Origin: Heterobilharzia americana
Lineage: Eukaryota > Platyhelminthes > Trematoda > Strigeidida > Schistosomatidae
Reading direction: 5' to 3'
Assembly (NCBI GenBank): GCA_944470555.2
Contig: OX104134.1
Span: 76,316,678-76,380,677, forward strand
Length of the DNA: 64,000 bases
Every line of letters starts with the position of its first letter. The stretch's first letter is position 1. This document shows, one piece after another, positions 25,546 to 33,737 of the stretch. The translations under genes were made by a program, and so were the position numbers. A model generated the notes under the pieces. The model was not told where the DNA came from. It ran no database searches and saw only the letters and a program-made list of their open reading frames with translations.

Positions 25546-26417
25546 GTATTAAGTAAATCAAAAGACAGGCTAAAGGCTCTGGAAAGAAATAATTAATTGT
25601 GTTGTTCGATACCCAATATGTATAAACAAAATAAGTTTCAGTAATAATGTAATATTGTAATATGACATATTTGCAGAGATGTTTGAATAAAGTTACAAGG
25701 GTTAGAAAATAAGAGGATTCTCTTCTACTAAGCAACTAGCAGCAACCAAAATACTAGTCGTAATTGCATCTCAATCAATATCCATCATGTATTTCTTCTG
25801 TGTTAGCCTCTTTCATAACCACATTCCGTATGAGAGAAAACTCTAATAAATCACCTGTTGTGTATGAGTGACAAACCCTGTCGACATTTCTCATCACAAA
25901 CCCATGCTCTAAATCTGTTGAAATCTAATTAGGATAATCAATAATGTTTGTCACAAATGCCTTTTGCATAGGCCTTTGCACAATGATCATTTAACTAATA
26001 ACATTAGAACTACCAAAGCAAGTTTTATTTCAGAAGGAAAATGTTCATTCTTTTAGACCAGCATTATTTCTAAAGTTTATTAGGGGTATGTTTCTATGTC
26101 TCAACCGTTACAGTTATGTATAATCCACCTAATACATTAATCCATATCTTATACCCTACAATTTCGTTTCCATTAATTTATGTTAAATATGTCTAACTGA
26201 AAGATAAACCCTAAATAAATGCTGGTGAAACGAAATATACCGGTTTCAACGTTCTAAAAGAGTCTACATTTTTCATTTGCAGTCTCTTTTTAGACTTGCT
26301 TTGCTAGTTTGTCTGAGCACAATAATAATTTATATTTCTTAAAATTTCGATGAAATTACCTCTTAAACAATCAGGTAGCAGACAGTGAGCGAGTATCCTA
26401 CAAAACAGAAATATCGT

Positions 26418-26493
<76 letters not shown>

Positions 26494-26837
26494 TTCGGAT
26501 GTATATGTATTGGATAGGTGGACCTTTGTAACTGTAACAACGTGAGTTGCACTTCAAAATAAATATATCCATATATATATGTATGGATATAAACGGTGTA
26601 GCAATTATCTATTATGAAACACAGGACAAAAGGATGCTCACATTTTCAAGGTTTGAAATTCAGCAATCATGCACTAAACCTCATCCACTACTACGATGTC
26701 TATATCACCAGCGTATTACTCGAAAAAGCTGAATAATAAAACACATTAAGGAGTATAAATGACAGCGAGGTTTAGAGAGATTCCAAGTATTTTTGCGAGT
26801 GTAGTCCAAAAGACGGAAGAATCAAAAACTTGTCCGC
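25546..26837. other. AT-rich stretch without recognisable gene; contains a CT/AT microsatellite
   Basis: Short ORFs only. The main structure is the simple repeat at 26419-26490. Confidence 0.6.
26419..26490. repeat. (CT)n-(AT)n compound microsatellite
   Basis: About 12 CT units followed directly by about 24 AT units. Confidence 0.95.
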
Positions 26838-27175
26838 CTGGTTGGCTGGATGGCAACGAATCAACCAAAAACCTATCGCTCAATAGCTCAAATATACAGA
26901 AGAAAGTGGAGATGGATTGGGCATACACTGATAAGGTTGACTGGGGACATCACACGACAGGCTAGGCCATCAAGTGGAATCCAAAGGGGAAACGATGAGT
27001 TGGGCGTCGCAGGTGAGGGTGAGATGTAGGAGATGGTGTGGGGAAGAAATGAGAGCTTGTGGGCATTCGTGGAGCCAGTTTCAAACGATTGAAGAGAAGA
27101 GACTGGAATGGGGATGTGCTACTGAAGCCGTATATTCCACTAGGAACCCAAGGGACAAATAACAATAATAATAAC
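26838..27175 (+). mobile_element. RTE-type retrotransposon fragment E, 5'-truncated 3' end
   Basis: Begins near the sequence encoding the region just before the KWRWIG motif and continues to the STRNPRDK end and a short AATAATAAT tail. The last part is open for 62 codons (26974-27162). Two features link it to copy A: ACACTGATAAGGTTGACTGGG in place of the CACTGAGAAGGCCGACTGGG type of copy F, and CAACGAATCAACC. This is a typical 5'-truncated insertion. Confidence 0.85.
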
Positions 27176-28487
27176 TCGTAGTGTCACTGTAATATGCAAG
27201 CTCAACCACCACTTCAAGGTGGCGGCCATCGGTCGGGCATTTCATTAAAAAAATATCTCTGCATGACACACGCTCTGCACACACTAAATATAGCCTAATA
27301 AAAGACTGTTATTTGTTTATTATATATATAAATACTATTGTACAGCCTTAGAAAATGATATCGTCGAAAAAGAAAATTTTCTTCGCTGAATCATCTCATC
27401 CTTTCCCTATGACTGAATGTGCATGTTTCGTCATACAACACTGTTCGCTGATGTTATCGAGCTGCTGAATACCTAACAATACTTAAAAACCGAGTTTAAG
27501 TGTAGTTTTGCTTAATTTTGAAGAAACATATGGGTACAGTTTAGTGTCCACAATTATATCAGGGTAATCGCAAAACTCTGAGATATGATTTATTTAGTTT
27601 TTCCTCCTTTTGCGTTAAAAGTAAGAGACTGTTTAGATGTCAGTATCAGTAGCCTGGCCGTTTTCGCTGAAAATTTCGCTACTGTGGTTCAAGAAAGAAG
27701 TTCGGTTATCTTTCTCTCTCTCTCCCTTCATCCAAACATGTTTGTTATAGGAACCGTCAATCGGTTTCAGTGTGTTGCGTAAGTAGGAGTGCATAGCAGT
27801 TTCCACGTTCCCTCTTAGATTTTGTGGCGTGAGTAACTGAATGGACATGTACTTCGATCCACATAATTGGCCCCGAAAATATAGTAAGGGGTTTTGTAAA
27901 ACAAATTTCATTAACTCGTTAGTGCACTAGGAAATAAAAGGATAAAAAACTTGTTCTTAAGGTAGAAAGTAGGTTAAACGCTACGTAAATTTAAGCATTA
28001 CAGCATATTCTACCAAGCAATTTTGTGAAGCCTAGCTACCATGGCAACACAGTAGGGGCTTGGCATCCACTTTTGTGCAGCTTGATTGTTCTGCTATATA
28101 CCCGAAGTTGTATGTATCATGTAAAATCAGCTCTAGTGAAGTTAGTGATGACATCAAGTTTCCAATATCTTCATTACTTTATGTTTATAAGGTTTTTCCC
28201 TATGGTGTGTTAGTAAGTATTACTACTATATTTTTCTTTCCTACTTAGTTTGTTCAAGAAGCCTTCTACTTTGTATACCTATACATACCTCTAAATGCAG
28301 GGTGATGACCTTTTGGTTGTTTCTCCGCGCTGTACCAGGTCTAGCTGTATGAGACCCGGCTGCTGACCAGCTTTTCATTTTAATCACAAAAGGTTTTTTT
28401 GGTTGCCACCTGAATTCATGCTACGTCACATTCCGTTAACTGGAATCTAATCCTTTTTAATATCACCATTTGAAATTAAGCCGACTC
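27176..28487. other. Stretch without recognisable gene
   Basis: Short ORFs only. A GC-richer block near 28300-28400 (containing CCAGGTCTAGCTGTATGAGACCCGGC) could be an old repeat but was not identified. Confidence 0.55.
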
Positions 28488-28502
28488 AATATGCTCAACT
28501 AA
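28488..28502. repeat. Target-site duplication of RTE copy F, left
   Basis: AATATGCTCAACTAA directly precedes the element's 5' end. The right-hand copy at 31764-31778 is AATATGCTGAACTAA, one mismatch in 15. Confidence 0.8.
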
Positions 28503-28753
28503 CCTCGCCTGGTTAACTAGTTCACTAGTTACTAGCTGGTCCTAAGCCCACATAAAGAGGGAAGGTTGGGCATAGGGCTAGCAACCCTACCCCGTAAAAC
28601 AAATCTAACCACTAAAGAAAATTCAAAGCACAAACAAAATAAAAAAAATGAAAACAAACTTATTCCTCACTGGAATCGGAGAGGCGAAATGACGCCAGTT
28701 GGTGAAAGCCTGCCTTCGGGAAGCCAATTGGCCGATGTGTCTTCTCTCCCTCG

Positions 28754-29565
28754 ATGAAAGCGAAAGTAAACGTGGGGACATGGAATGTCCGTACGATGTT
28801 TGAACCCAGTAAGGCAGCCCAGATTGCAAAGGAGATGAGAAGGTATCACATTGAAGTGCTTGGGATTTGCGAAAGCAGATGGAATGCGAGTGGACTCTCC
28901 AAACTATCAACTGCAGAATCAATAATCTGCTCCGGTCACCCAGACGACAACCACGAGCACACTGAGTTATGGAGTGGCTATCATGATGTCCCCACAAGAG
29001 CATCGAAGGCTCTCATGCAGTGGGAACCAATCTCCTCCGAATCAGGATCATGACAGCAAGATTCAACTCAAAAGGAAGGAAGGTCACAATCATACAATGC
29101 TACACTACACACCTACAAATAATGCAGAGCAAGAGAAAAAGGAGGAATTCTACAGACAACTTCAATCAACACTGGACAAGACCTAAGTTGGCGATATCAA
29201 AATTCTAATGGGTGACATGAATGCCAAACTGGGAGGGGACAACACAGGAAGAGAACTAACCATGGGTCGAGAGGCGCTAGGTGAAATGAATGAGAATGGA
29301 GAATTGTTTGCAGAATTCTGCGCATTCAACGATTTGGTGATTGGAGGCAGTGTGTTCAGGCACAAGGATATCCACAAAGCGACATGGACTTCACCAGATG
29401 GACACACTAAAAATCAAATCGACTTTATCTCAATCTCGAGAAAATGGAGATGCAGTCTACTTAACACAAGGTCAAGAAGAGGAGCAGATGTAGGTTCACA
29501 CCACTCACTGTCTAGTCCAAGGAACCTTCCAAATCAAGTTAAAAGCCTTCAAGGAAGCTGGTGAT
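28754..29565 (+). pseudogene. Endonuclease domain of RTE copy F, broken
   Basis: Encodes the APE-like endonuclease that nicks target DNA in RTE elements. The first 42 or so codons are clean: an MKAKVNVGTWNVRTMFEP start with the conserved NVRT Asn, then GICESRW with the catalytic Glu. The frame then shifts between about 28960 and 29090. The distal half (28974-29186, then 29208-29564) carries the GDMNAK motif but is cut by TAA at 29184-29186, where copy J has TCA. The final catalytic box reads GSHH, where GSDH is expected, so the Asp is lost. No active enzyme can be made. Confidence 0.85.
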
Positions 29566-30037
29566 AGACCTCAATTCAAGTACAACACTCGGAAACTGAA
29601 GGATGAAACTACAAAGGAGATCTTCAAGGCAGCCATCAAGACAAAATGGGAGATATAGAGGAACATCCCTGAAGAAACCTGTGTGGAAGAACACTGGAAG
29701 TCTTTGAAAGCTATGTGGAGAGAAACCTGCACAGCCGTATTAGGAAGGAAGAAGAAAGAAGATAAGGAATGGATCTCGACGGATACATGGAAGCTGATAG
29801 AGGTGGGAGAGGAGGATGGTGAAGCAGAGGACAAACCAGTGCAAGGATGCTCAACGACAAGAGGAACTGAGCACAATGTATAAAACACTGGATAAAGAAG
29901 TAAAGAAGAGTGCACGCAAAGACAAAAGACACTTCTACGACACATTGGCAAGCGAAGCAGAACAGGCTGCAGGTAAGAGACCTGACAACATTGTATCAAA
30001 TAACCAGGTTGCTATCTGACGGAAGAGATCAACACAG
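29566..30037 (+). pseudogene. Linker between endonuclease and RT in copy F, broken
   Basis: Reads in one frame from a KAFKE...FKYN segment through NIPEETCVEEHWKSLK to WISTDTWKLIE, closely matching copy J. A TAG at 29656-29658 (copy J reads TCA) and a TGA at 30017-30019 (TGG in copy H) interrupt it. In RTE proteins this region joins the endonuclease to the RT in a single polyprotein. Confidence 0.75.
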
Positions 30038-31567
30038 ATGAAACCAATAAAAGATGAAGAAGGAAATTTAATTACAAAAGAAGAGAAACAAAGGAAACAA
30101 TGGGCCGACCACTTCAAAAAACTCTTGAATCTACCACCACCTGCACTTCGTCCAGAAATACCACCTGCAGCCACAGAACTACAAGTGAACATAAATCCTC
30201 CAACGAAAATGGAAGTCCTGAACGCCATAAAGCTACTGAAATGCGGGAAAGCAGCAGGACCAGATGGAATACCGCCAGAAGCACTGAGAACAGACACAGA
30301 GACAACAGCGGACATGCTCACACCACACTATTGCAGAAGGTGTGGAAGGAAGAGAAGGTACCTGACGATTGGAAGAAGGGTTACCTTGTCAAACTGCCGA
30401 AGAAGGGAGACCTCAGTGCTTGCAAGAACTGGCGTGGAATCACTCTCCTGTCCACCCACTTCAAGCAAAATATTAAGCCGCATCATCCTAGAGAGGCTTA
30501 AAGACGCACTGGATTCAAAACTGCGACCGGAACAGGCAGGCTTCAGGAAGTACAAATCATGTGCAGACCAAATTGCAACGCTTCGCATCATCATAGAACA
30601 GAGCATAGAATGGCAATCAGCTCTCTACCTCAACTTCATCGACTTTGAGAAGGCCTTTGACAGCGTCGACCGAGAAGTAATTTGGAAACTGCTTCAATAC
30701 TACGGAGTACCGCAAACCTTTATCCGCCTCATTCAACAACTATATGAAGATGCCACATGCCAAGTAATTCACAATGGGAAGCTCAGTGATGCTTTCGAAG
30801 TGAAGACAGGAGTGAAACAAGGTTGCCTACTATCCCCCATGATATTCCTGATTGTGGTGGACTGGATCATGCAGCAAACAGTGGGCAGCGAGAAGAGGGG
30901 GATACACTGGACGACGGAAAAGAACCTAGAAGACTTGGATTTCGCCGATGACTTATGCCTAATGTCACATAAACTTGAAGATCTGCAGGCAAAAACTAAC
31001 AAGTTGATAGAAGAGGCAGCTAAGACGGGACTTCAGGTGAATATAGAGAAGACAGAAGTGATGAAGATACCGCACCACCACCATCAACAACAACAACAAA
31101 CTCCAATCACCGTCAACGGGAGAAACTTGAAGGAAGTAACCTCCTTCACTTATCTAGGAAGCACTGTTTCAACTACAGGCGGGACGGACGAGGACGTCAA
31201 AGTCAGAATCGGAATCGGAAAAGCAAGACAGGCGTTCATTAGCCTGAAACCAGTGTGGAGATCTTCTGCACTCAGCATGTGGAACAAGATACGGATTTTC
31301 AACACCAACGTCAAGTCAGTGCTTCTGTATGGCTCAGAGACTTGGCGCGTCACGAAAGGTATTTCCAATAAACTACAGACATTCATCAACAACTGCTTAC
31401 GCTCGCTACTGAAGATCAGATGGCCAGAAAGAATAATCAACCAGGAGCTCTGGGAACGAACCAACCAAGAACCTATCACGCAACAAATATGCAGGAGGAA
31501 GTGGAGATGGATTGGCCATGCACTGAGAAGGCCGACTGGGGACATCACGTGTCAGGCCCTCAAGTAG
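30038..31567 (+). CDS. RTE reverse transcriptase ORF of copy F (509 codons, internally frame-scrambled and truncated)
   Basis: The longest ORF in the window. After a lysine/glutamate-rich lead it contains GKAAGPDGIPPEAL, then EQAGFRKYKSC, YLNFIDFEKAFDSVDRE, GVKQGCLLSP and the catalytic LDFADDL box, followed by a histidine/glutamine run (HHHHQQQQQ), YLGSTVS, YGSETW and KWRWIGHALRRP. This order is that of an RTE reverse transcriptase. Two defects are hidden by the open frame. Residues about 96-140 are out of frame: an extra CA near 30326 shifts the frame and a second change near 30450-30465 restores it. The real text there (VWKEEKVPDDWKKGYLVKLP) lies in the other plus frame. TAG at 31565 replaces the TGG seen in copies A and E, removing the last 59 codons. 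The ATG at 30038 is only the first Met after the stop at 30017, not a native start. Confidence 0.85.
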   Translation: MKPIKDEEGNLITKEEKQRKQWADHFKKLLNLPPPALRPEIPPAATELQVNINPPTKMEVLNAIKLLKCGKAAGPDGIPPEALRTDTETTADMLTPHYCRRCGRKRRYLTIGRRVTLSNCRRRETSVLARTGVESLSCPPTSSKILSRIILERLKDALDSKLRPEQAGFRKYKSCADQIATLRIIIEQSIEWQSALYLNFIDFEKAFDSVDREVIWKLLQYYGVPQTFIRLIQQLYEDATCQVIHNGKLSDAFEVKTGVKQGCLLSPMIFLIVVDWIMQQTVGSEKRGIHWTTEKNLEDLDFADDLCLMSHKLEDLQAKTNKLIEEAAKTGLQVNIEKTEVMKIPHHHHQQQQQTPITVNGRNLKEVTSFTYLGSTVSTTGGTDEDVKVRIGIGKARQAFISLKPVWRSSALSMWNKIRIFNTNVKSVLLYGSETWRVTKGISNKLQTFINNCLRSLLKIRWPERIINQELWERTNQEPITQQICRRKWRWIGHALRRPTGDITCQALK

Positions 31568-31744
31568 AATCCCCATGGGAAGCGACGAGTTGGACGTCCG
31601 AGGGTGACATGGAGGAGATCGTGCGAGGAGGAAATGAGAGCTTCTGGGCTGTCGTGGAACCAGGTTCAAAAGATCTCAGAGAACAGAGGTCACTGGAGAC
31701 GTGCTACTGAAGCCCTATGTTCCACTAGGAACCCAAGGGACTAA
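31568..31744 (+). pseudogene. Detached C-terminal part of the RTE protein, copy F
   Basis: In frame with the RT ORF after the TAG at 31565-31567. It runs 58 codons through HGKRRVGRPRVTWRR and STRNPRD to a TAA at 31742-31744. That TAA is itself the first unit of the (TAA)n tail, so in this family the tail supplies the stop codon. A single G-to-A change explains the split. Confidence 0.85.
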
Positions 31745-31767
31745 TAATAATAATAATAATAATAATA
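31742..31767 (+). repeat. (TAA)n 3' tail of RTE copy F
   Basis: About eight TAA units close the element. Short trinucleotide tails of this kind are usual in RTE elements and contrast with poly(A). Confidence 0.95.
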
Positions 31768-31778
31768 TGCTGAACTAA
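31764..31778. repeat. Target-site duplication of RTE copy F, right
   Basis: AATATGCTGAACTAA, matching 28488-28502 at 14 of 15 positions. The first bases could also be counted as tail. Confidence 0.8.
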
Positions 31779-32228
31779 TATTTTTAACGTCAAAATTGAA
31801 CTGAGACAGAGATGAGAATTACTATATTTAATTGCATCATTTCACCTTACGGATTGGTTCTTTAAAAGATGTCAGTACAATTTGAAAAATTCTACTGTTT
31901 TAGATAGATGGGACGTTTAGGTAATCCTTTCTTTATAACAAGATTCGCTAACTAGGATTATTACCTGTTAGCTAGTCCAATCACCAAATTAGTCAGAAGT
32001 AAACGCATGTACCATCCCACTGTTCAGCTTGATAATCGTGAATGTACTTCTACACATATTGGGCATACATAAACGTGCCTTAAATTTTTTTAAACGTCTC
32101 ACATATTCTTAAAATTTGAAAATATATAAACACTGAAAAACGTTTATCTGTTAGCTAATTAATCATTTTTATTACACAATGAACAATTTTGTTTCATTTT
32201 TGACCATTAGTCAGTGGATTGGAGTTAC
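31779..32228. other. AT-rich sequence upstream of the GPCR gene
   Basis: No gene or repeat recognised. It may contain promoter or 5' UTR exons of the receptor, but nothing decisive is visible and the gap at 32229-32704 hides the nearest part. Confidence 0.5.
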
Positions 32229-32704
32229 NNNNNNNNNNNNNNNNNNNNNNNNNNNNNNNNNNNNNNNNNNNNNNNNNNNNNNNNNNNNNNNNNNNNNNNN
32301 NNNNNNNNNNNNNNNNNNNNNNNNNNNNNNNNNNNNNNNNNNNNNNNNNNNNNNNNNNNNNNNNNNNNNNNNNNNNNNNNNNNNNNNNNNNNNNNNNNNN
32401 NNNNNNNNNNNNNNNNNNNNNNNNNNNNNNNNNNNNNNNNNNNNNNNNNNNNNNNNNNNNNNNNNNNNNNNNNNNNNNNNNNNNNNNNNNNNNNNNNNNN
32501 NNNNNNNNNNNNNNNNNNNNNNNNNNNNNNNNNNNNNNNNNNNNNNNNNNNNNNNNNNNNNNNNNNNNNNNNNNNNNNNNNNNNNNNNNNNNNNNNNNNN
32601 NNNNNNNNNNNNNNNNNNNNNNNNNNNNNNNNNNNNNNNNNNNNNNNNNNNNNNNNNNNNNNNNNNNNNNNNNNNNNNNNNNNNNNNNNNNNNNNNNNNN
32701 NNNN
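32229..32704. other. Assembly gap (476 N)
   Basis: A run of N directly upstream of the GPCR start. Open frames reported through it are meaningless. Confidence 1.
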
Positions 32705-32729
32705 TGAAAATAATCCGTAAATTTATAGC

Positions 32730-33737
32730 ATGAATAATATTTCACAAACAGAAGTTATCGACAACATTAATAATCACACATGTATTGACCATTTCCCATG
32801 GTTAGAAGTATTTCATCAAAACTATCAACGAATCCATGTTTATTTGTGCCTGATTCTCTGCCCTGTTGGTGTCATAGCTAATACATTAAACGTGGTTGTT
32901 TTATGTCAACCACGTTTACGCAGTCCAACAAATTTACTTTTAACTGTACTAGCAGTCAGTGATGGTTTTGTGATGTTTATTTACATTATATTTGACTATT
33001 TTTATTTAATGACACCAAGGCTAACAGATGGTATGACTAAAGCTTACGCGCAATTATTACTAGTTAATATTGTGTTACAAAACTTATTTCATGCCTTCTC
33101 TGCATGGATTATTGTCGCTGTAGCGATATTTCGCCTGATTTATATCAAAGCTGGTGTGCGTGCCGCTATCTACTGTAATACAGTCAAAGCATGGATAGCA
33201 GTTCTACTTGTATTGGTCAGCTCCATTCTTCTCACAATACCATTTATGATTGCACATCAAGTTCGTGTCAAACCTAGTGAAAGACTGATGTCAGTCACAC
33301 AATCATCAATGGATAGAACAGATAGCAATACAATGAGTAAACAGTTAAAATCGATTGAAGTTTACGAAGTTGACTATACAACAAATATTAGTCTAAGAGT
33401 TATATTATTCTGGAATTCAGCTATCCTTGTAAAAGCACTACCAATAATAATTATGACAACTGTAAGTGCAGCTTTAATATCCTCCATAAGAGAATCAGAA
33501 AAGCGCTATCGTATATTAAGAAGATATCGTAATTGTAAGGATTTTCAGGCAACATTAGAAACCACACGTGTTGAAAGTCTTTTAAATAATGCGAATGAAA
33601 ATTCAAATCCAACAAATCAGCATAGAAATAAATCAAATTCACATCATGAATCATATTCTGGTGGTCGTAGTGCAAATCAAACTACGTATATGTTACTAAC
33701 TATTATTATATTATATATTGTTACATATTTACCACAG
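32730..33737 (+). CDS. Myosuppressin/FMRFamide-receptor-like (DMSR-type) GPCR, exon 1 (TM1-TM6)
   Basis: Encodes residues 1-336 of a seven-helix neuropeptide receptor, expected in the plasma membrane of neurons or muscle. The ATG is the first after an in-frame TAA at 32718. The N-terminus has two glycosylation sites (NIS at 3, NHT at 15). TM1 is about 36-59 with N51. TM2 is about 67-92 with the SPTNLLLTVLAVSD signature (D78). TM3 is about 105-137 and ends FRL (134-136) in place of DRY, within QNLFHAFSAWIIVAVAIFRL. That pattern, an aromatic residue before the Arg and a QxFHxxSxW motif, is typical of myosuppressin/sex-peptide-type receptors. TM4 has W155 and TM5 has P238 (KALP). An N/S-rich loop follows, then TM6 with TYLPQ (P335). 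No Cys is seen at the start of TM3. The exon ends CAG|GTAGGT in phase 0. Without splicing the frame would run 21 more codons to a stop at 33803. Confidence 0.9.

Larger units (their letters stand above)
28503..31767 (+). mobile_element. RTE-type (SR2-like) retrotransposon copy F, full length but inactivated
   Basis: A 3.26-kb element with a 5' leader (CCTCGCCTGGTTAAC), an apurinic-type endonuclease, a linker, a reverse transcriptase, a C-terminal KWRWIG-containing tail and a (TAA)n tail at 31742-31767. It is flanked by a 15-bp direct repeat with one mismatch, so it entered by target-primed insertion and has moved little since. The coding frame is interrupted by frameshifts in the endonuclease, TAA at 29184-29186, TAG at 29656-29658, TGA at 30017-30019, two shifts inside RT and TAG at 31565-31567. 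It is probably a non-autonomous copy, mobilised by another element's proteins or decayed after insertion. Confidence 0.92.

Noticed and set aside
28290..28400. GC-richer block suspected to be a hammerhead or SINE
   Set aside because: GTATGAGACCCGG resembles a hammerhead stem only loosely; CTGATGA and GAAA are not in the right order.
29571..29999. 142-codon minus-strand ORF with many L, S, F and C residues
   Set aside because: It is the antisense of the RTE linker. Similar antisense ORFs recur over copies I and J, which explains their apparent conservation.
32179..32745. Several ORFs of 160-184 codons across 32179-32745 on both strands
   Set aside because: They run through the N gap and consist almost entirely of unknown residues.
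33451..33675. Minus-strand ORF of 74 codons
   Set aside because: Shadow of GPCR exon 1.
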